From the NCBI GenBank assembly GCA_963662155.1, contig OY759267.1:39540439-39604438 (forward strand): a stretch of 64,000 bases of DNA, given 5' to 3'. This DNA is from Lamellibrachia columna (taxonomy: Eukaryota > Annelida > Polychaeta > Sabellida > Siboglinidae). The notes under the pieces are model-generated. The model made no database searches, had not been told where the DNA came from, and saw nothing but the letters and a program-made list of their open reading frames with translations. Within the stretch, counting starts at the first letter, position 1; each line of letters starts with the position of its first letter. This document shows positions 19,424 through 31,300 of this stretch, in pieces. A program made the position numbers and the translations under genes.

Positions 19424-22313
19424 CTGAAGAGTCACGTAGGATGGTGTTAGACAACAACAGGGGAGACAGAGTTCATGTGTCATGATGTAATGCCAATACG
19501 GTCGCTGTGCCTAATGCCAATCAGTTTTGGGAATTAATTAATCATACATGGCGAAAGGAAGATTGTTTTTTGGTACATTCAACCCCTCAAACAACATGTC
19601 TGATCTTTATGAGCCATCCATTGAAGTTCTGCCTAAACGTGTATTTGTACACATACCAAGAAAACTCTGCAGATAAGCATATGCATCATAAATAGTATAA
19701 TAAATGTTCATGTGCGAGATGAAGTAAGCGCCCTGATTACAGGTGTGTCTTCACTCACCTGTAGTAGGTTGGCGGGAACCCAGTCTGATCTGTACCCATC
19801 AAAGAATGCGAGTGCGCTACTAAACGTGGGCGTGGGAATACCAAGGGTGATTGCAGTTGTGACCACCTTTCTCCAAGAGTCCTACAATCAATCAATAAAT
19901 ACAACGAGAATAAACAGAACAGGCAAGAAAGTAGGTCGGACAAATAAGTTACATGAAAGTAAATTTAATGTGTTTAAAAAAAATAGTTGATGACGACCAC
20001 GTGACAAGAAAGTAGGTTCCACGTGTCATGTAGTTTATACAGACGACAGGGGAATCAGCTGAACCATGGTAAGTGGAACCTGGTCACCACAGCTGGGAAA
20101 ATATGTTCCATTCACTGAAACATCAAAATTACAAGTCTAATAAGGCCTGTCTTCCATCAAAAAGGTAAAGGTACATTTTTGTATATAGCACAGTATCCAG
20201 TCCTTGGGACTGTTCAAAGCGCTCTACTCTTCACACCTGGGTAGACATGTTCACTCCATCTCGACTGGGAAGCATTCAGCCATGCTGCAATTACTGTGTG
20301 AAGACTATTCGTTGACATATCCAATTCTGTCTGGAGCGAGGTGTTCATTTATATAGATGAGTGAACTGAAGCAACGTCCGGTGAGCGAACTTGCCAAAGC
20401 TCAAAAGTATGAAACGGCAGCAAGAGCATTCTAACCCGGGTTCTCTCGATTGAGAGCCCAACGTTCTAACCACTATGTCACCACACCCTCAAAAAAGAAC
20501 AGCAACAGTGATAAAGACCCATGTAAATGATTAAGTCATTACAAATAGAATACATTGTATTACTAAATTAGTGAGTGTTTCTATGTATCCTTCCATTCTG
20601 TACTTCCTGCTGTAGTTTTGGTTTATACCTCGGAGGAATTCAAACCCTGTGGCATAATTAACTTTGTCTAACTCTCTAGTAAGCCTTCTCACCTGTGCAT
20701 CATCAATGGCCTTCTTGAAGAACGCATCCAACAATAAATTGGACAAGTCTGGGTTCTTGTCAAACGCATCCTTTATGTTTCCAAGAAACGCACTGCAGAA
20801 AATAAGAATTTTACTCAGATTAGTACATTAATGCACAACTGTTTTCCTGTAAAACAACTAAAAAATAAGTATAAGAAATATATGAAGCTAATACTTTTAA
20901 GTGTTATGTTGACACTTCATTACAGTGTTATGTTGACACTTCATTACAGTGTTATGCTGACACTTCATTACAGTGTTATGTTGACACTTCATTACAGTGT
21001 TAAAATATCAATTCAGTTTCAAACAGTGATTAAGTTTTTTTTTTAACAGACTTGCTACTACTCCTACTTGATATAATACTTTTCACCATTAATCTATCTA
21101 ACTGCTTCAGAGTTGCAATTCACATAGAAAGAACGCTGCCAGTTCTGACCTTCTGATGATACAACCCCCCCTCCACATGAGGGCGATCCCGCCCATGTTC
21201 AGCTTCCAACCAAACTGTTTCGCTGCTTCTCGCATCAACATGAAGCCCTGAGCGTACGACACGATCTTGGACGCATACAGTGCCTGTGTACAACAATGTT
21301 GGCATGTCACATCCAGTGTAGGGCAGCAGTGACAAGATCTGTGCACACGCATGCACACACGCACACATACTTGCATGCACACACCAGCTTACTAAGTAAC
21401 TGCCAACCATCTCAATCTGTTCCATGCTTATAGCCTTGGTGGGGTGTACCCATACTGTATGTTGCTTAATAATGTACACGGAGCCATCCAGCAAATGATA
21501 AGTGACGGTTTTCTTGATCAACTTCGATGTTCTAACCACTGTGCTACTGTGCCTACATGTATCGATTATGCATTCTTCAAGTTTCTGGTGAGTTAAGCAA
21601 CACAAAGATCACTTGTTTCAAGACCAGATCTTCTGTGTGTTACCACGCTTACCCTCTATCATCAGCTCATCACACAAACCTTCTGAATGTGCGATGTGAA
21701 CAGTTTCTTGTCTCCGCGAAACTGACTACTCGCTGGTCCTTTCAATACTTTGCTCGCAGCCACTCGTTCGTCTTTAAGAGACGACAAGCACCGCGCGTAC
21801 ACGGCCTCGCCTGGAACACAAGGGCATACATCCTTTCACTGTATTTTGTTAATCAAGTCAAACTCATATCGTATTGCAGTGTTCAACATGTTAACCTTCA
21901 CATTGAATACCCTTAGTGATTCTTTTAATTTTCCACACAGAAACTACATTCAAGGAATTAGTTCCTACAATGTTATATTTATATTATATGTGCGTAAAGA
22001 TAATGGTTGTCAGAACCATTTAAAACTAAACCATATGCAGTACCTAACATAACTACATTAAAACAACAGTATCAGATGTATTCAAGACGTAACTACTATG
22101 TTAACAGACTGACCAATGTCAGTGCCAACTGACCTATCAGAGTCAAGGGAATGCCGTACTCGAGGGATGAGATCGCAGTCCACTTCCCTGTTCCCTTCTG
22201 TAAAATGGAATCAAAATACAGGATTTATAGAGACGGCAAAGTATCATACTAACTAGACAACTGTGATTTATACATTGTGTTTCTATGTCAATCAAATATA
22301 TTAGACGCACACA

Positions 22314-22353
<40 letters not shown>

Positions 22354-25300
22354 CGATAAATTAGTTCCATTGCTACACCACCCACTTATACTGGTGCTAC
22401 CTCTACCTACAATATAATATTATGACTAATAATAACATTCCCTTTTCCTAAGCAAACATTCAAACTACACTTCTCAGCTACTTCCCCATTGTTAATCACT
22501 GTTGAACAACTACTCATGTTTACTTAACACTTTTACTAAAGACAACAAATTAAAATCCTTATCAACACTGACTCAAAATCAACTGAAGTACATTGAATCC
22601 TTTCAAACATAAAGATTTTTTCACAACTGTTTAATGTATATTTCCAGAAATATATCTGAGATATATTAATTAGTATATTTCAATCTGGGCAAAGCTGATA
22701 GTGACCCGGTGACCACTGCGTCCATACTTGGCCTGCCGTGTCCCTGATCTTCTCCAACAGGGGTTGACCATCAGTATCAGTGAACTTGAGGATGTCTCGG
22801 GTGATCTCGATGAGGAATGAAGACAGTTCACCCTTGTTCCAGTCGTCCAGCACCTGTAGGAGTGAGGCCAGACTGTGGGAATAGAAGTTTAGTTTGATTT
22901 GTAACCATACAGGTTGAACATTACATTAGCATTAAATTGCATATAAATAAATAAATTAATAACATTAAAACCATCTCAGATGGATGTGGTTGCAGCCAGA
23001 CCTGGGGCCAAATACATTTTCTTGAGTAAAGCACATTGGTGATGGCTGAGTACGAGTACATTGCTCAAAGCTGAGTACTAGTATGAGTACATTTCCACGG
23101 GTATGCAACAGCAGCTGATCAGACTTTTTTATGAGGAAAACAGTAAAAATCATATTTATAGTACATACATTTTATAGCACAACATAACAAGAGAAAAGAA
23201 ATATAACCCTATATGAATGAACGAACACTGTTAGGCATATTTTATCTGGCAGTGACCACAAGTCCACAACTAATGTTTGCAGAAAGGGTGGATTTGCACC
23301 TGCCAATGTCCAGGGCTCAATATCCCCTTTGTACTTTAATCACACTACAAATTGTAACACAATTTGCTTCCATACTTTTTGAAATTATTGTTGTAGTTGT
23401 TAATGATTTGATAAAATAAGACATAAAATAATTTTCACAAAATCATATTGAAAAAGTACTCAGATGTACTCGTAGAATCTGAGTACACTGAACATGAGTA
23501 CGGGTACGAGTACTCTACAAGTATGAGTACGAATATGAGTATTTCAAAAATGTACACGAGTACTGAGTACTTCGCATGGAGGCATCTACATAAGGCATGA
23601 AGACAACTACACCAGAGCTGGGGCAGAAGTACTTGGTACTCATGTACTCAAGTACATTTTTAAGTACTCGTACTCATAGAAATTATGGTCATGTACTCAT
23701 ACTCATGTTCAATGTACTAAGATTTTACGAGTACATTGCAAGTACATGCGAGTATTTCTTCAATACAATATTGTGAAAATTAGTTAATTTCTTATTTTAT
23801 CAAATTATTAACAACTATCACTTTTCTGCACACTGAATCCAAGAGGCAGCATGCTCTTCCCAGTCAGAAACCCTAGTTAATATCCACAGTTGAGCTAGTT
23901 TTCAGTTTTGGCCATAATCCTTTTACTTGTTTAATGAAGCCAGGAAGTCCACAATGAAAGGGTCATTCATCAGTGCCTTTGTTGCCCTCACATGTGACAA
24001 TGCCATGTACATCTAAAGGAAGTATGGTGACTCAAGTCAGACAGCCTGCACCAGTATTGTCTGGTGCCAATTTGTAATCTGGTCACAAAGGGGATATTGA
24101 CCCCTGGACATCAGCAGGTGCTAATCCACCCTCTTGGGCAAGAGGACTTTATTGTGTACAATGGTGATTTTACATCTCATTAAACTATTTATTATTACAG
24201 AGTTCAATTCAATTAAATTCATATATATCGTGTAATTTTGCTAAGCCAGACATGGGGGTCAATTCCATTACGGAACTGAAACTGATTTACAAGAGTCACT
24301 TGGAGCTGGAATAACTTCTATTGTCTATTTTAAAATGTGTTATTATTATTACTGTAATCATACAAGATGTACTCGTACTCATGGAAATGTTCCGGTACTC
24401 ATACTCGTACTCATACTCAGCTTTTAGCAATGTACTCATACTCAGCCATCAGCAATATATCGTACTCATACTTTATTCATAAAAATTTACTCGGCCCCAG
24501 GTCTGATCTACACAAGGCATGGATGCATCCAAACAAGGCACGGAGGCATCTACATTAAGGCACGAGGCATCTACACAAGGAACAAAGGCATCTACATAAG
24601 GCACGAATGCATCTACACAAGATGTCTCGCCAATTAATAAAACTTATGATGAGTCACTCAGACCTGATGAGGGACATACTTGACTCATATCTGAATGACT
24701 CATCCCAAGAGCGGACTTCATGAGGTGGTAGGCCTCACAGATCAGTTGCATGTCCCCGTATTCAATGCCATTGTGCACCATCTTCACAAAGTGGCCTGCT
24801 CCCTCCGGACCGACCTGGCAGGACAGACAACCATGATGAGCGTGTGGGGCGAGCATGTAGGGCGAGCATGTAGGGCGAGCGTGTCGGGTGAGTGTGTGAG
24901 GTGAGCGTGTGGGGCGAGTGTGTGTGTCTTCAACTAAATGATTACATGTCAACAGACCTACTTCAGATGTCTCCCAAAAACTGTTCACAATTGTTCTCAT
25001 CCTCTCGTGTTAACAAAAACAAAAATCCTTCAGGCAGTTCAGTATGACATTGACAAAGGGACTGAGAAGGTCGAAAACACTTCATCGAGCTAACACTCAG
25101 GGCTCTGAGAGGTATATACACTTTGTTAAACTAAAATCCTGTCAACAAATATCTCAACATCATTTTCCAGTTAATACCTTTTGACACCTCTCATACTATC
25201 ACGTCTATCAACGAAAACATTATCCGAAAACTTCCCACGACATCTCAACATGTCCAAATGCTAACATTTCCTCCCTATCCCTCCACAACACACATTCCAA

Positions 25301-28300
25301 TATGACCCACATCTCTCCATACGTCGTAACATCTACATTGAGGATGACAAGAGTGTCTGTTGCCATACCCAGTCACAGCACGGTTGTCTGTCCACCTTGG
25401 CCGCTATTGACTGGAAGATGTCCTTGATGTGAGGCCTACACAACGAACAGGTAACATTATTCAGGATGTCATTACTGACGACTCAATAATACAACTAATT
25501 GCTACCATATGTACTTCTGCATAACTGGGATGTGAGTCAACAGTCTTACAGTTCAAACTTAACAAGTTATACAAGACAGAAGTTAGAAGAAAGTTAAAAG
25601 GCTGCCAAAGACAAACTCTACCAACAGTTATATGTATTGCTATATGTAATACAGTATGCCTCAGTCAAAAGGCCAAAACATGAGAACAATAATGACCTGC
25701 AGCATACATAGATTTAACGTCCAAGAAACAGTTCAGTTTTATAGCCAATACCCAAAATAACATTGACACGCCGGAGAAAATACAAAGAAGCGCTGCTCGA
25801 TTTGCCCTTAATGACCACTGCCGTACAACAAGTGTCACACAAACTTGGCCGATTGCAACACCAACTCATTTTCTTCTACAAAATTAAACATAACCTGAAT
25901 ATTTCTCTGCCAAACCATCTTAAAGTCCCATGCACCTATACACGAAACAGTGATCCCGATAAATATGTAGAAATACAAGCTCGCATCAACACATATGAAT
26001 ACTCTTTCTATCCTAGAGTCATAAGAACGTGGAATCTACTCCCCACTGAAATAATAAGACTCCCCTCCATTCACCCCTTCCAACTAACTGTGAGCACTGT
26101 CTATCTTGCCCCTCCAACTCACCTCATTCGTCTATGAGGAGGATCTCTGATTTTAAACCACTTTTTAAATTGGACTATTTTTTTTCAAAATTTATTATTT
26201 CCCACATTTATATGCACTTTTTTCATGTGCACTAAGCACCACACTTCTATGTTAGCCCCAGAAGGGGCTGTTTGGAGTAAACATACTGAAGATATGAAAA
26301 TTATATATTATTATTCTTCTTCAATTTGCATATATGTTGTTCTGGATGTCGCTGCCCAAATGGTTTTTTGCAAAATCATGTCTTTTTCCAGCTATTCTAC
26401 CACTTAGTTATTCTACCACTTAGTTATTCTACCACTTAGTTATTCTACCACTTAGTTATTTTACCACTTAGTTATTCTACCACTTAGTTATCAAGCCATT
26501 AGATCTGACTAACTATGTAAGTAATACTTGATCATATCAAGCAAGAGAAAACACGACAAATTTGGAAAGTACCTGTAACTTGTAAAACATAAGCTCACAA
26601 AGCCAAACAGGGGGGAAATTAATTTGACAGTTATAGGAATAGCTCAGTTTGATAACTGAAGACACAAAATTCCCTGATGTACTCACCAAGCTTCCGGTGA
26701 TCCCCCGGGCATCATGGATGGGCCGTAACGGGCCCCTTCCTCACCGCCACTTACTCCACTCCCAACAAAATAGAGTCCGCGTTCCCGCAGGTTGCGTTCC
26801 CTTCGCTGTCAACAAGTTCACTTTGTTTAAAAACGTCAATGTTTGTCAAAGACACAGATTTAATGCTGCCTAACATTTTATATAAAAAAGATGTGCCATA
26901 TTTTGTATAATCTAGAATCAGCTTTATGTAAAGGGGCCCTTTCAAAATGTTGAAGGGCAAATTCTGGTACTTCATATTTAACTACTTCGTGTTTCATAAT
27001 CCAATGAATAATTCCGTGTTCCTGTAGAGATAAAGCCAGAATTGTGAAAGGAAGACATGTATAGTTAACAAGATAAAACAAAGCAACATGTTCTAGATGG
27101 CAGGTGGACAAGGATGCCATTGGCTTATTGACAACCTTTCATATAATTACTTGTGGCCAGCCCCTGTCAGACATCTGTAAGTTGTAGTTGGTTAAGCATA
27201 TTCACATTTCACATGGCTGGCATTTATAGAGGTAATTTGTCTCATTTATCATGTATAACTGTCTAAACGACATGAGAAGCGATGCATGTCAAACTAAATA
27301 TAAGTGTACCTGCTGGATAACTTATGGTGAGGAAGCCAGACATGTCATACTTAACTTGGGAAGTGAGGCACGTCATACTTAACATGAGAAGTGAGGCATG
27401 TCATACTTAACATGGGAAGGCAGACATGTCATATTTAACATGAGAAGTGAGGCATGTCATACTTAAAAGGAATGTATAGCAATGTTTATGGGCTAAAAGC
27501 GATCTATTTTAAAAAATACCTCAGTTCTCTTAACTCAAATTACATCTAAATTAACAATGTTATAGTTCATGTTTTAATCTTTATTGCTCTAATATATTTA
27601 CCATTAGAAATTGTATAAACAGGAATTATTTATAAATACAGGAATAAAAAACAACTGGTTCTCTACAGTTGCAAAATGGCGTTATCTTTTTTCAGTTCGG
27701 GCAGCGACACTGGTATATGTATTAGCATTGTATAACATTTTAATAATATCTATGCAAAATATATTATTTCCTTATATATTCGAAAATACACAATTTGGTG
27801 ATGAAATAAAATAACCAGGTTTTACAACATACAAAGTTGTACTGTCTATTTTGGCATGCTAAAAATTCAGCCAATGAAAATCACCAAACATTGGCATTAA
27901 CATAAGAAGCAAGGTATGACATACTTAGCATATGATTCTTTAAGCGAGGCATATCACACTTAACACGAGAGCAAGACATGTCACCCTTACAATGGTGTCT
28001 TTGTATTCGGAGTTGCCACCATCAATAATAATGTCTCCTTTCTCCAGCAGTGGGACCTGAAACAACCATCATGTCTTGTATATACGCACATTTATCTGAT
28101 GAATTATGATGGACTAGTCAAGATACCCAGTATTGCACGGGGAGAAATGGCAGCCATACATATTTTTTAGTTAAAGCCACGTCTATGGATACCTATACAA
28201 TCTTACCATATAATTTTGCCTTTTTTGTAGTTAATGCAACTTATATGGATAGCTACAATGTTGTTATAATGTAGCTTTCTATCCATTCAAATTTGCTGCA

Positions 28301-31300
28301 TAGATCCAGCAACAAATGTGTAGACATTATTGTTATTTTTACGATGACATAGAAAACAAAATAATTCCACCGTTGTAACTTCTGCTAGAGCTAAGGATAA
28401 CCCAGCATCACTTGTAAACTTATAGTGCACACTCGAGTAATCTATTCAGGTCAAATTTAGCTATCAGAAACATTACTTTTCTCTATAATCTCACAAGTTT
28501 ATTTTAAATACATATAAACTAATCTTTGACAATATTTTAACTTTTTACTGAGCACTAAAATTTAATGTGAATCTGCAGTCGCAGCACCTACTAGACTGTC
28601 AATAAAGTCGTCCACCGGCTTGCCCGCCTTCACCAACATCATCACACGCCTTGGCTTCTTCAGAGTACCGACCATCTCTGACAGAGAGTGTGCACCTATC
28701 ACCTTGGTGCCCTTTGCTTCGTTCGCCAGAAATCTGTCTACTTTATCCACTGTCCGATTGAAGGCACAAACCTGAGTTGAAATAGGCAGAAATGCTGTCA
28801 ATAGTTATGCAGAAAAAGCTTCTTTGAAAACATCACACAGAATCACTACTTGTGTAATGCAACATTAGATTAGGCAGGCAGTTGTGTCCGACGAACAGAA
28901 GAGTAGAGAAAATGTGTTTCTGGGTTTTGTTCTGTTCTTCAGTGCAACCTAATTCAAGTTAGCATTACCTTTGAAAAGCAAATTTATCACTTACATAATT
29001 ATACAAACACACAACACTTGGATGCTAGATAACTAACACAATAATGACAGAGCATTGTCAGTCTGGCTCTTACGGTACTTAACTGGCCCTGCTGCAAACA
29101 GTTGCTAAATATTCTGTTGGTAAATTCTTTAACACCATTTTTATAGTGTACACTTTGTTCAAATGTGTATAATTATATTTGTGCAACACCATTTTTATAG
29201 TTACACAAATGTAATTATAGAAATGTTAACATAGTGTAAAGATAGCCACCAATAGGCCCACCATGTACCAAAAGGGCCATTCCATGGTTACTTGTACTAC
29301 ATTTTTACCATGCTTTTTTCATTTAAGCTGCTGTAGTTTTAATAAATATACACTGTAATTGTAAAACATTTTACTTTGCTAATGTACTAGTTAAATGATC
29401 AAAGTATGTGACAGAAAAACTCACTGGTCTGTAATACTCTTACTTATTTCTGGAACCTTTTTTTAAACAATGGCACAATGTTTCCTTCTTTCCATTTGAT
29501 TGTGTAACATAATATGCCAATGCTTTACATACAAGATTATTATTGCATTTATTTGTCAAAATAATAGGTATCTACTGTGTATGTGATATCTTTTTTGCAA
29601 CAATTTCAATCACAATTTGGTTTTCAGATTAATGAACTTTAGCATATTGGCTATCAGAAAAATGCCATTTAAATATATAAATGATATTTATAGTCTTTGT
29701 CTACGCTGTCATGGAATGGCCCAAAACAAATTTTCTATCCATGTATGTAACATCATACCTTAAATTTAAATCACTTCAGCACCTTAGCAACCTAAGGGAA
29801 CTCACCACAAAGCCGTGGTCATTCATGTTGAGAATCAGATTCTGGCCCATGACGGCCAGACCGATGAGTGCTATATCAGCCCTGCAATTATGCAAATATA
29901 TGTAGCACACACGTACGTGCACGCACTGCGCATGCACGCACACACCCACATTTACAGCAGACATATACACCTATACACACATCCAGTGAGTTCAGTAAAT
30001 TCATTGTTTCCTTTACATCTTCTGTTCTAGGTAAAACCTGCAAACACAGTTGTGGGTGATTTCTTCATCTCAGCAAGGAATACATGTAGTTGACGGGATG
30101 TTTCACTGAGGGCAGATACAGGAGTATCAGTAAATTGTACGGGATGTTTATTTAAAAACTCAGTGGTTCATCAGCACCCAGGCTAGTAGCTAAGTCAAAT
30201 ATTTCCAATCATCCAATTCATAAATGATAGTTATGAGAGATGGATCAAAGAAGTTCTTATTCACCCGTAAGTTTGGGAACGACCGTTGCCAGAGAAGATA
30301 AAGCCTACATTAAAATACGCATAATTTCACTTACAAAGTACACATAAAATAAATGATAATGCATAGAAGACACACTGCTGATAGACATGGTTAACACATT
30401 AAGACATAATAGTAAGCTACACCATAGTATACAAAATATTTTATAAAATGCCTAGTGACATTACATGGCGTAATATGTAAACCCATTCGAGTTATATAAA
30501 AAATAGAGTAAAATTAGATTACATAAAAGGGAATATGAATATGGCTTAATTAAATTTTCATTGTATAAAAGCTGTTGACTTGGGTCAACATGACCACAAC
30601 TGTATGGCAGTTTTTATAGCATTAAAATCACAGTATATTTTTAATGGATGGTTCACACATGGATAGGGCCCTGTCCAGTGGGGGACATCTACAGGGCAGA
30701 TATTAGATAGGGCCCTGTCCAGTGGAGGACATCTACAGGGCAGATATTAGATATGGCCCTGTCCAGTGGAGGACATCTACAGGGCAGACTATTAGATATG
30801 GCCCTGTCCCTGACCATCTAAAGGGCAGACTATTGGATATGCTGGACAGACAAGGCAGACTTTGCTATGTTGTTCTCATTTCAGTCATTTATTAGTCCTA
30901 TCTGTGCTTACAAACAAGACAGTATGGAAATAGATTGGTTTGTTAATTCTATATATTTTTGCAATATTTTTATTTATACGGCTCCTCTGATTGATGTACA
31001 GGGTGTATATAAATATAAAATTCCACCCTAATCGCCAGAGTCGAATGCATGTTCCAACTCATTTCCATACTTTAAGCCAGGCATGGGGTAATAGTAATAT
31101 GTAAGACGTTTTTTCTGTAATAGATGAAATTTTTTTCAAAAGTAACAGAAATAAATCCTAAAGTAATAGATAACAGTCTATTACTTTTCTATTACATCTA
31201 TTGTCATGAACTTACAAAAAGATCAGGTTTGTTTGCATGTTGTTCCAACTCTTGGTAAATGTAAACAATGTATAGACAATGGCTGAGCTGTTATTCAAAC

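Noticed and set aside
20395..20490. tRNA gene on the minus strand
   Set aside because: A- and B-box-like motifs are present but no cloverleaf can be closed, and the sequence continues into a SINE body shared with 10.7-11.05 kb.
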